Shown here: piece by piece, positions 1 to 5,415 of the stretch
How positions within the stretch are numbered: position 1 is the first letter of the stretch
Layout: the number at the start of each line of letters is the position of its first letter
DNA from: Deltaproteobacteria bacterium
Lineage (GTDB): Bacteria > Desulfobacterota > Desulfuromonadia > Geobacterales > DSM-12255
Direction of reading: 5' to 3'
Assembly: GCA_017861215.1 (NCBI GenBank)
Contig: JAGFXN010000056.1
Span: 1-8,477 of the forward strand
Length of the DNA stretch: 8,477 nt
Notes under the pieces: generated by a model
The model's input: the letters and a program-made list of their open reading frames with translations, nothing else
Told to the model about the DNA's origin: nothing
The model's database searches: none
Position numbers and translations under genes: made by a program

Positions 1-47
1 GTTTCATGAACAAGGGACTATAGCTTTCAGGAAGGGGGATATCTGGG

Positions 48-57
48 TTTGTCCTAG
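48..57 (-). promoter_or_regulatory. Candidate TAGGACAAA half-site
   Basis: The minus strand reads CTAGGACAAA. It differs by one base from ATAGGACAAA at 211-220 and by two from the half-site ATAGGACTAA of the perfect palindrome at 5122-5144. A loosely related GGGACTATAG lies at 14-23. Repetition in two separate intergenic regions suggests one DNA-binding regulator. That is inference from a very short motif, and I cannot name the protein. Confidence 0.25.
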
Positions 58-210
58 TGTCCCGTGCGGTTGGTACCGGACTGATTCCGGAGCAGGCAGG
101 TCGCTGACAAGGTATGGTTGCAATCTCAGCCTGATGGCGGCGCTGTTCTGCAGTCGGTGGCGGGATACAACCTTTCCCCTCTCGTCACCTTTGACGATAC
201 CGCTGCTTGC

Positions 211-229
211 ATAGGACAAACTCTCCTAT
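211..229. promoter_or_regulatory. Imperfect inverted repeat, possible operator
   Basis: ATAGGA (211-216) and TCCTAT (224-229) form 6-bp inverted arms around a 7-base spacer. The left part, ATAGGACAAA, matches 9 of 10 bases of the half-site ATAGGACTAA in the palindrome at 5122-5144. It lies about 45 bases upstream of the best -35-like element before the lipoprotein gene, a position that suits an activator. It has no T-run after it and so is unlikely to be a terminator. The regulator is unknown. Confidence 0.3.
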
Positions 230-272
230 CAGGTTGGATGAGAAGCCTAATGCAATATCGGCCATCCACCAA

Positions 273-301
273 ATGGCAACATGCTGCTGATCATCTATAC
301 T
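273..301 (+). promoter_or_regulatory. Possible sigma-70 promoter
   Basis: ATGGCA (273-278, 4 of 6 against TTGACA) is followed after 17 bases by TATACT (296-301, 5 of 6 against TATAAT). Transcription would start near 308 and leave a leader of about 130 bases before the lipoprotein start at 438. It was judged by eye only and could be a chance match. Confidence 0.3.
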
Positions 302-437
302 TTATGGGTAAAGGATGCCTTCGACAGGACGCAACAGGTCCGGACAGCCATGCATGAATTTCACGGCAGCGGTCGGCCCCGCCGCGGTGCATGCAGGTTC
401 GGGGCAGGAGACGTAAAGAGAAAAAAGGAGTCAGGTT

Positions 438-602
438 ATGAAAAAATCAATTGCCGCGTTCTTTATGCTGCCAGTGGCAGCCATCATGCTTTCCGGCTGT
501 ATCTTCCCTTGCTGGGTGGACGACGGCCCCGGATACCGCCGTGGCCACGATAATGGCGGCGGCCACGGCCAAGGGCATCGTGACGGTGGCGGACGCTACT
601 AA
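438..602 (+). CDS. Small lipoprotein with Gly/His-rich tail
   Basis: This 54-residue protein begins MKKSIAAFFMLPVAAIMLSGC. It has a basic start, a hydrophobic stretch (about residues 5-18) and a lipobox Leu-Ser-Gly-Cys with the modifiable cysteine at position 21. Ile rather than Asp follows Cys21, so by the E. coli rule an outer-membrane destination is likelier than inner-membrane retention. The mature part is only 34 residues: a short segment with a second Cys (25) and Trp, then a tail from about residue 30 very rich in Gly, His, Arg and Asp that could bind metal ions (inference). AGGAG at 426-430 lies 7 bases before the ATG and supports this start. The ligase gene begins 58 bases downstream on the same strand, so the two may be co-transcribed. 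I do not recognise a named family. Longer open frames that overlap it in other phases have no such signals. Confidence 0.75.
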   Translation: MKKSIAAFFMLPVAAIMLSGCIFPCWVDDGPGYRRGHDNGGGHGQGHRDGGGRY

Positions 603-660
603 CAGTTTTCAGCGGCCTTTTCCCGGACAGTAATCCGGAATACCGACCAAAGGAATATCC

Positions 661-3135
661 ATGCAGACATTGGTAGATCTTTTTGCAACGTTCCAACCGC
701 TGGGAGACAAAACTGCTTTTGTAAACCGCACCGGTGTGCGGCGCCTGGTGGTTTCCTACCGGGAATTCTCGGATCTTTCGCTGAAAATGGCAGCCCTCCT
801 GGCGCAAAGCGGCGTTGCTCCAGGAGACCGGGTACTCATCTGGGGCCCGAACTCTTCCTGGTGGGCCGTCGCCTACTGGGGCATTATCCTGCGCGGCGCC
901 GTAGCCGTGCCGGTGGACTTCATGTCTGATCTGGCACGGGCGGAATCCATCCGCCACCTGACGAAGTCGATGGTTGTGCTGCAGAGCCGCTTCAAGGCGG
1001 AGCGGATAACCGCCGTACCATCGCTGCTCCTTGAAGACCTCCAGTACCTGCTGGAAGAGATGCCGCCGAGCGGCGAAATATCTCATCCTGCCCCGGATGA
1101 TCTGGCGCAGCTCATCTATACGTCCGGGACTACCGGCAACCCGAAAGGGGTCATGCTGAGCCACAGGAACCTGGTCGCCAACATGAGCCAGATAAACCGG
1201 CGGGTACCGATCATCACCACGGCGTTCAGCTTCCTTTCGCTGCTGCCGCTGTCCCACATGTTCGAGCAGATGGGGGGGTTTTTCACACCGCTGTATCGTG
1301 GCGCTGCCGTCGTCTATCTGCGCACTCTCAAACCTTCCGCGATCATGGCAGCGTTGCGCGAAGAGGACATCTACGTCATCATGTCGGTCCCCCGTCTCAT
1401 GCAGCTGCTCCAATCGACAATTCAACGGGAACTGGAGGAAAAACACCTGGCCGGACTGTTCCGCCAGCTGTCCGGACTGGCAGCGCTGCTTCCCAAAGCG
1501 ATGCGCCGCAGGCTTTTCTTCCCGGTTCAAAACAAATTCGGCAGCAACTTTACCGTCTTCGTTTCCGGAGGGGCCCCCCTTCTCCCGGAGGTCTTTACCT
1601 TCTGGGACAGCATGGGTTTTACGGTTCTGGAAGGGTACGGCCTGACAGAAACGTCGCCGGTCCTCTGCGTCAACACCATGGAACGGCAGCTGGCCGGTTC
1701 GGTCGGGCCTCCCCTGCCCGGGGTTGAGGTGAGGATCGAGGGGCAAGAGGTTCTGGTCCGTGGTGACAACGTCTTTCCCGGCTATTACGAAAACGAGCAG
1801 GCCAGCCGTGATGCCTTCACCAGCGACGGCTGGTTTCGGACCGGCGACATCGGGGAGCTCTCCCCGGATGGCTGGCTTACTATCAAAGGCCGGGAAAAAG
1901 AGCTGATTGTCACCGGCGCCGGAGTCAACGTCTATCCCGACGAACTGGAAGCTTTGCTCAACAGGATCCCCGGGGTAAAAGAGTCGTGCGTCATCGGTCT
2001 TGATACGGGGGGTGGCGAGGAAGTTCACGCCGTCCTGCTTCTCGACGGCAGCGGGGTGAAAGCGGAGGAGATCATCAGTCAGGCCAACAGCAGCCTGGAC
2101 GCAATGCACCAGATTACCGGCGCCACGGTCTGGAATGAAGCGGAATTCCCCAAAACCACCACCTTGAAGATCAAAAAGTTCCAGGTGCAGGAGCATGTCA
2201 AAAAGGGGGCCGGAGAGGGTGATGCCGGCGCCTCGCAGGATGCCCTGATCAACCTGCTTGCCAGGGTAACCGGGACCGGTGTTGCTGACATCCGCGAGGA
2301 ATCCCTGCTGGTGAACGACCTGGGACTGACCTCCATCGATCGGCTTGAGCTGGTAAACACCCTGGAGCAGGAATACCGCCTCGATATTGATGATTCGCAG
2401 ATTAATCCGCAGACAAAGGTCGCCGACCTGCGCCTGATCATCGCCAAGCGGGAAAAGCTCAGGCACCACGACCATTTCCGCTTCTGGACCAATTCGGCCT
2501 TCGTCAGGGGACTGCGCATGCTCGGCGACACGCTCCTCCTCTCTCCCTTTTTCCGGAGGTTCGTATCGCTGGAGGTCCGCAACGCGGAGCGACTGGACCT
2601 GCTGGCCGGCCCGGTGATTTTCGTAGCAAATCACCAGAGCTATTTTGACCAGCCGTCCCTCATGTTTGCGCTGCCGCGAAAGATTCGCTATCGCACCGCA
2701 ACAGCGGCCTGGGAGGAGTTCTTCTTCGGCGACTACCATGGGCTGGAACGCATCTGGCGGCGGCTCTCATTCGAGTGCGGCACCCTGCTGCTCAATCTCT
2801 TTCCGCTGCCGCAGTCGGGCGGTTTCAGCGGCTCGCTCAAATATATGGGCAAGCTTGCCGACAGCAGCTGGAACATCCTCATTTTCCCGGAAGGCGGGCA
2901 CTCACCGGACGGCAGTCTGCAGGCATTCCAGCCCGGGCTGGGAATCATCGTCAAGGAGTTGAGTCTCCCGGTTGTGCCGATCAAAATCAGCGGTACGCGA
3001 GAGGTCCTGGCACCGACAGCAAACTTTCCGAGCAGCGGCAAGGTTACCGTAACCTTCGGGGAGCCGCTCTGTTTCCGGTTCGAGGAACCGGCCGAGATCG
3101 TGGCAATGACCCGAGCGGCTGTGGAGAGACTGTAA
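661..3135 (+). CDS. AMP-ligase/acyl carrier/PlsC acyltransferase fusion
   Basis: This 824-residue protein has three domains. The first (about 1-515) is an acyl-CoA/acyl-ACP synthetase-type AMP ligase that activates a fatty acid as acyl-AMP. It has the P-loop YTSGTTGNPKG (153-163), YGLTE (326-330), WFRTGD (391-396) and GREKE (410-414). The C-terminal catalytic lysine is K503, in PKTTTLKIKK, where Leu replaces the Gly that usually precedes it. The second (about 525-610) is an acyl carrier domain with the phosphopantetheine serine S558 in DLGLTSID. The third (about 630-824) is a glycerolipid acyltransferase with NHQSYFD (H658, D663) and FPEGGHS (742-748). An obvious reading is that the ligase loads the internal carrier and the acyltransferase moves the acyl group to a lysophospholipid or similar acceptor at the membrane (inference). 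E. coli Aas has related activities but the opposite domain order. AGGA at 651-654 lies 6 bases before the ATG. Confidence 0.88.
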   Translation: MQTLVDLFATFQPLGDKTAFVNRTGVRRLVVSYREFSDLSLKMAALLAQSGVAPGDRVLIWGPNSSWWAVAYWGIILRGAVAVPVDFMSDLARAESIRHLTKSMVVLQSRFKAERITAVPSLLLEDLQYLLEEMPPSGEISHPAPDDLAQLIYTSGTTGNPKGVMLSHRNLVANMSQINRRVPIITTAFSFLSLLPLSHMFEQMGGFFTPLYRGAAVVYLRTLKPSAIMAALREEDIYVIMSVPRLMQLLQSTIQRELEEKHLAGLFRQLSGLAALLPKAMRRRLFFPVQNKFGSNFTVFVSGGAPLLPEVFTFWDSMGFTVLEGYGLTETSPVLCVNTMERQLAGSVGPPLPGVEVRIEGQEVLVRGDNVFPGYYENEQASRDAFTSDGWFRTGDIGELSPDGWLTIKGREKELIVTGAGVNVYPDELEALLNRIPGVKESCVIGLDTGGGEEVHAVLLLDGSGVKAEEIISQANSSLDAMHQITGATVWNEAEFPKTTTLKIKKFQVQEHVKKGAGEGDAGASQDALINLLARVTGTGVADIREESLLVNDLGLTSIDRLELVNTLEQEYRLDIDDSQINPQTKVADLRLIIAKREKLRHHDHFRFWTNSAFVRGLRMLGDTLLLSPFFRRFVSLEVRNAERLDLLAGPVIFVANHQSYFDQPSLMFALPRKIRYRTATAAWEEFFFGDYHGLERIWRRLSFECGTLLLNLFPLPQSGGFSGSLKYMGKLADSSWNILIFPEGGHSPDGSLQAFQPGLGIIVKELSLPVVPIKISGTREVLAPTANFPSSGKVTVTFGEPLCFRFEEPAEIVAMTRAAVERL

Positions 3136-3275
3136 AACCCCACTCCACAGCTATTTTCCATCTCAGGCTGCTTTCCGGTTATCACAGCAGGACAAGGAAA
3201 TGAACGCAGCTGGCGCCCGTGGAGTGTGCGTGCCCTGCACAACAATCACATGACCGGTGCTGTTAGGAGTAACGC

Positions 3276-4169
3276 ATGACTGTACTGTTCGACCCTGAGA
3301 AACGCAATCTGCTGCGATCGGCGCCCAGGCTGATGCAAATCCTGCGCGTACTTTCCAGACACAAGATCCTTGGTGCCCTGCGCGGCAAGAGACATTGGCC
3401 GCCACCAAAAGAGGTCAGGGAAACCTTCGAGGAACTGGGGCTGACTTTTATCAAATTCGGTCAGGTACTCGCAATGCGGCGCGACCTGCTGCCGGACGCT
3501 TACATCGATGAGTTGGAGCTGCTGCACGATCAGTTGCCGGCAATGAGCATGAATATGGTGCGTGCAAGGATCGAATTCGAACTGGGCAACTCGTTGAATA
3601 ATCTGTTCTCGGAGTTCAATGAAACTCCGCTCGCCACCGCCACCATCGCCCAGGTGCACAAGGCGACCCTGCACGACGGCCGCCATGTAGCCGTCAAGGT
3701 GCAGCGGCCCGGCCTGGAAAGAATCATCTCAAAAGACATCGCGGCTCTTGAATACCTCATAACGCTGGCAGAAGGGATTGCCCCACGGCTCCGTGCCCTC
3801 GACCTTCCCGTTGTGTTGCAGGAATTAGCCGACAGTCTTAACCGGGAAACCGATTTCGGGCGCGAAGCCCGTTCCATAGTGCTGTTCCGCGCAGCGTTGG
3901 CAAATATTCCCGACCTCTGGATTCCGGATGTCGTGGAAGAGTGTTCGAGTGGCGTTGTGCTTACCATGGACTATTCGGATGGTGAACGGGTGGATAGCTA
4001 CGCAATCCTGCACCCGGAAGCAATGCCGAAAGCGATCGACACCCTGGTAAAGCTGATGCTGCAGACGATCTTCGAAGAGGGATTGTTTCACGCCGACCCG
4101 CATCCGGGCAATGTTTTCGTTCTGCCCGACGGGAGGCTTTCACTGCTTGATTTCGGCATGACGGGCTAG
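3276..4169 (+). CDS. N-terminal part of AarF/UbiB-family kinase (truncated)
   Basis: This is the 297-residue product expected if the amber codon terminates translation. Visible family features, in order, are the KxGQ motif KFGQ (60-63), the Ala-rich nucleotide loop in PLATATIAQVH (118-128), the nucleotide-binding lysine K141 in VAVKVQRPG, the acidic ETDFGREA segment (191-198), the catalytic HADPHPGN (272-279) and the metal-binding DFG (292-294). The reading stops at Gly297. All catalytic motifs are present, so the fragment could in principle bind nucleotide. It lacks the helices that close the C-lobe and the membrane hairpin, and stable folding is doubtful. The Ala-rich loop reads ATAT where many members have AAAS or ASAS. 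Confidence 0.7.
   Translation: MTVLFDPEKRNLLRSAPRLMQILRVLSRHKILGALRGKRHWPPPKEVRETFEELGLTFIKFGQVLAMRRDLLPDAYIDELELLHDQLPAMSMNMVRARIEFELGNSLNNLFSEFNETPLATATIAQVHKATLHDGRHVAVKVQRPGLERIISKDIAALEYLITLAEGIAPRLRALDLPVVLQELADSLNRETDFGREARSIVLFRAALANIPDLWIPDVVEECSSGVVLTMDYSDGERVDSYAILHPEAMPKAIDTLVKLMLQTIFEEGLFHADPHPGNVFVLPDGRLSLLDFGMTG
4167..4169 (+). other. In-frame amber codon inside kinase gene
   Basis: The frame reads ggc-atg-acg-ggc-TAG-ctt-gac-gaa, codon 298 of the kinase frame, three residues after DFG. No Shine-Dalgarno-like sequence stands before the first ATG downstream (4182), so an efficient restart is not evident. TAG is also the ordinary stop of the second kaiB gene (7887-7889), which argues against general amber recoding in this genome. 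A single C-to-T change in a CAG (Gln) codon would create it; so would other one-base changes, or a miscall. Confidence 0.85.
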
Positions 4170-4181
4170 CTTGACGAACTG

Positions 4182-4898
4182 ATGCGCGAATCGCTGACCC
4201 TGCTGCTCGAAGCGGTCGTCAAAGGAGATTCACGGGCCGCCACCGAGGCTTATCTGGAAATGGCGCCAGCCCATGAAAAAGTCAACCGTGCGGCGCTGCT
4301 GGTGGACATAAAAGCGGCGCTCTATGAGATACACCGCAGCGATCTGTCGAATGTTTCCATCGGCGACGCGTTCAATTCGCTGCTGCGTGCCGGCAGCCGG
4401 AACGGGGTACACAATCCGGCCGAGTTTTTTCTGCTCACGCGCGCCTTCGTCATTCTCGAAGCCCTGATCCGGCAACTCTCCCCGGATCACAACTACATGG
4501 AATCGTTCCGTGAAGAGATATCACGACTGACCGGGCAGCACTTCTCGGTCGCGAGGATAAAGGAAAAGACCACCAAGCTGGCAAGAGATGTGGAACGCTT
4601 GATTAGTGAGGCGCCAGGCGACACGCGCCGCATTCTGCGGCGTTTCGCCGAGGGCAATCTGGGGAGACTGCAGACTCCGACACTGGAGAACCTTGGCGTT
4701 CGCGTCAGCCGCAATCTTGAGCGGCTCACCGGGGCCATCACTGCTGGGGCGCTCATGGTCGCCGGAGCGTTGCTGGTAAGCGCTTTACCGGACTCGGGGT
4801 GGCATCACACAGCCGGTCAAATCATGGTTTCCGCCGGGATTATCTGCACGGTCATCATTTTTGTCAAATCATGGCTGCGCAAACGTGGTCAACACTGA
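4182..4898 (+). CDS. C-terminal part of AarF/UbiB-family kinase (orphaned)
   Basis: From the first ATG after the amber codon, 238 residues remain open in the phase of the upstream part. They contain the helical remainder of the kinase C-lobe and a charged linker. Two hydrophobic segments follow near the end (about 184-202, rich in Ala, Gly, Leu and Val; and about 211-228), then a basic tail KSWLRKRGQH. This paired C-terminal hairpin is typical of UbiB/AarF proteins and would anchor them in the inner membrane. No ribosome binding site is seen before this ATG. The segment is therefore better viewed as the second half of the interrupted gene than as an independent gene. Confidence 0.5.
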   Translation: MRESLTLLLEAVVKGDSRAATEAYLEMAPAHEKVNRAALLVDIKAALYEIHRSDLSNVSIGDAFNSLLRAGSRNGVHNPAEFFLLTRAFVILEALIRQLSPDHNYMESFREEISRLTGQHFSVARIKEKTTKLARDVERLISEAPGDTRRILRRFAEGNLGRLQTPTLENLGVRVSRNLERLTGAITAGALMVAGALLVSALPDSGWHHTAGQIMVSAGIICTVIIFVKSWLRKRGQH

Positions 4899-5007
4899 AG
4901 TTCCCTTCTGCCTGTACCTGCCTGGATAACGCCGCGGTGCAGATTGGAACCGCCACGGATCATGGCAAAGTTCCGGCCGTACGTCTTTATCCAGAGAGGA
5001 GACACGC

Positions 5008-5125
5008 ATGACAGTTGAAGCGATCTCTCTCCTGCCGCCGCTACGCCCTGGGGCTCCTGTTGGCGGTGAACCTGCTCAAATGCAATACAGTCGCCATGGC
5101 CGAAATGTCCCTATTGCGTGATTAG
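5008..5125 (+). pseudogene. Remnant of exported-protein gene (signal peptide, frameshifted)
   Basis: AGAGGA (4995-5000) stands 7 bases before an ATG at 5008. In that phase the reading is 37 residues, ends at 5121 and is Pro-rich with no recognisable features. In the phase starting at 5015 (TTG, or from the ATG after one base shift) the DNA encodes MKRSLSCRRYALGLLLAVNLL, followed by KCNTVAMAEMSLLRD and a TAG at 5123-5125. That looks like a full signal peptide: basic n-region, Leu/Ala-rich core and a plausible AMA cleavage site. A one-base indel between 5008 and 5015, followed by early termination, would turn a secreted-protein start into this. The downstream body of the gene is missing. A genuine 36-residue secreted peptide starting at TTG is the alternative, but its distance from the ribosome site (14 bases) is too long. 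Confidence 0.35.
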
Positions 5126-5144
5126 TCCTATAGCATAGGACTAA
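5122..5144. promoter_or_regulatory. Perfect palindrome, candidate operator
   Basis: TTAGTCCTAT (5122-5131) and ATAGGACTAA (5135-5144) are exact reverse complements around the 3-base centre AGC. The 23-base length and AT-rich ends suit a dimeric DNA-binding protein better than a terminator: there is no GC-rich stem and no T-run after it. It lies about 270 bases upstream of kaiC and overlaps the last codon of the signal-peptide remnant. The half-site recurs with one or two changes at 211-220 and 48-57. The binding protein is unknown; a response regulator of the NarL/FixJ type is only a guess from motif style. Confidence 0.5.
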
Positions 5145-5324
5145 CAGCCGGAAAATCACCATGAGACACTGATGGTAAATACAGACATGCTCCAATAATA
5201 CCTATCCGGGTAATCATCTATTCTGTCGATACACTGATGTGTCAGGCAGGGAGTACTTTTCAGGTAATCCCGTAGTCCTTATGGCGCAAGTAAACAAGAA
5301 TGTACGCGTAACAATTCTTTTACC

Positions 5325-5354
5325 TTGAACTTCTGAGCGAGCAGCAATTCTAAA
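5325..5354 (+). promoter_or_regulatory. Weak sigma-70-like promoter before kaiC
   Basis: TTGAAC (5325-5330, 4 of 6) and TCTAAA (5349-5354, 4 of 6) are separated by 18 bases and would start a transcript about 55 bases before the kaiC ATG. The match is poor and was found by eye. It is listed because it is the best-placed candidate in the region; I saw no convincing sigma-54 element. Confidence 0.2.
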
Positions 5355-5415
5355 AGTCGGCTGCGCGGCAGTACTCATATGTCGTGCGGATGATGTCGTC
5401 AACCGGAGTGATAGA

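Larger units (their letters stand above)
1..437. other. Leader region without a convincing gene
   Basis: I see no credible protein gene here. The open frames are short, lack ribosome binding sites at their starts and resemble no family I know. The stretch holds two copies of a TAGGACAAA-like motif (48-57 on the minus strand, 211-220 on the plus strand), a possible promoter (273-301) and a 6-bp hairpin (GCCCCG 376-381 with CGGGGC 400-405) shortly before the lipoprotein gene. It most likely serves as the promoter and 5' leader of that gene. The end of an unrelated gene lying left of the window cannot be excluded for the first few bases. Confidence 0.5.
3276..4898 (+). pseudogene. AarF/ABC1/UbiB-family kinase split by in-frame amber codon
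   Basis: Read through the TAG at 4167-4169, this is one continuous frame of 540 codons plus stop. That is the usual length for bacterial AarF/UbiB proteins, membrane-associated atypical kinases/ATPases that support quinone biosynthesis or lipid homeostasis. N-terminal kinase motifs and C-terminal membrane helices lie in the same phase. The intact homologues I remember carry a charged or polar residue followed by Leu at this point (DFGMxGxLxE), so the amber appears to replace a single residue. AGGAG (3265-3269) lies 6 bases before the ATG. The gene follows the ligase/acyltransferase gene by 140 bases. Without read-through the product would stop just after the metal-binding DFG and lose the rest of the C-lobe and the membrane anchor, so it would probably be inactive. 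A sequencing error or a very recent mutation fits the otherwise clean frame. Family assignment is firm; the exact role, and whether the locus is functional, are open. Confidence 0.8.
4899..5415. other. 517-base intergenic region before kaiC
   Basis: No intact gene of convincing type lies here. The region contains the apparent remnant of an exported-protein gene (5008-5125), the perfect palindrome at 5122-5144, a further related half-site TAGTCCTTAT at 5273-5282 and a weak promoter candidate (5325-5354) before kaiC. ACACTGATG occurs twice, at 5166-5174 and 5231-5239. I see no rho-independent terminator with a T-run after the kinase gene and no RNA gene. From about 5150 the base composition is visibly more AT-rich than the flanking genes, as expected of a promoter region. 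Confidence 0.55.

Noticed and set aside
76..90. CCGGA/TCCGG hairpin, with a similar one at 623-638
   Set aside because: Arms are only 5 bp, with no T-run and different spacers; such pairs are expected by chance in GC-rich DNA.
274..288. Sigma-54-like TGGCAAC...CTGC
   Set aside because: The GG and GC dinucleotides are one base too close for a sigma-54 promoter.
118..357. Plus-strand frame of 79 codons in the left leader
   Set aside because: It has no ribosome site, no known motif and low-quality composition, and it overlaps the best promoter candidate.
484..2739. Minus-strand open frame of 751 codons
   Set aside because: It lies antisense to the ligase/carrier/acyltransferase gene, whose three domains and motifs are unmistakable. 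Its own product is rich in Arg, Gln, Asp and His without domain motifs, as expected of a codon-bias shadow.
3141..3226. CACTCCAC and GTGGAGTG inverted pair in the gap before the kinase gene
   Set aside because: The pair is only 8 bp across a 70-base loop, with no T-run and no extension. It is likely chance and not a terminator.
3200..3253. 17-residue frame in the gap before the kinase gene
   Set aside because: The purine-rich site sits almost on the ATG, the peptide has no leader-peptide features, and length alone gives no support.
4167..4169. Pyrrolysine-type recoding of the amber codon
   Set aside because: The second kaiB ends at a normal TAG, no pyl genes are in the window, and the position is not a known pyrrolysine site in this family. 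It is kept only as a remote option.
5166..5239. Direct repeat ACACTGATG
   Set aside because: It is nine bases, two copies, with no inverted-repeat structure or mobile-element ends nearby, and too short to call an attachment site or target duplication.
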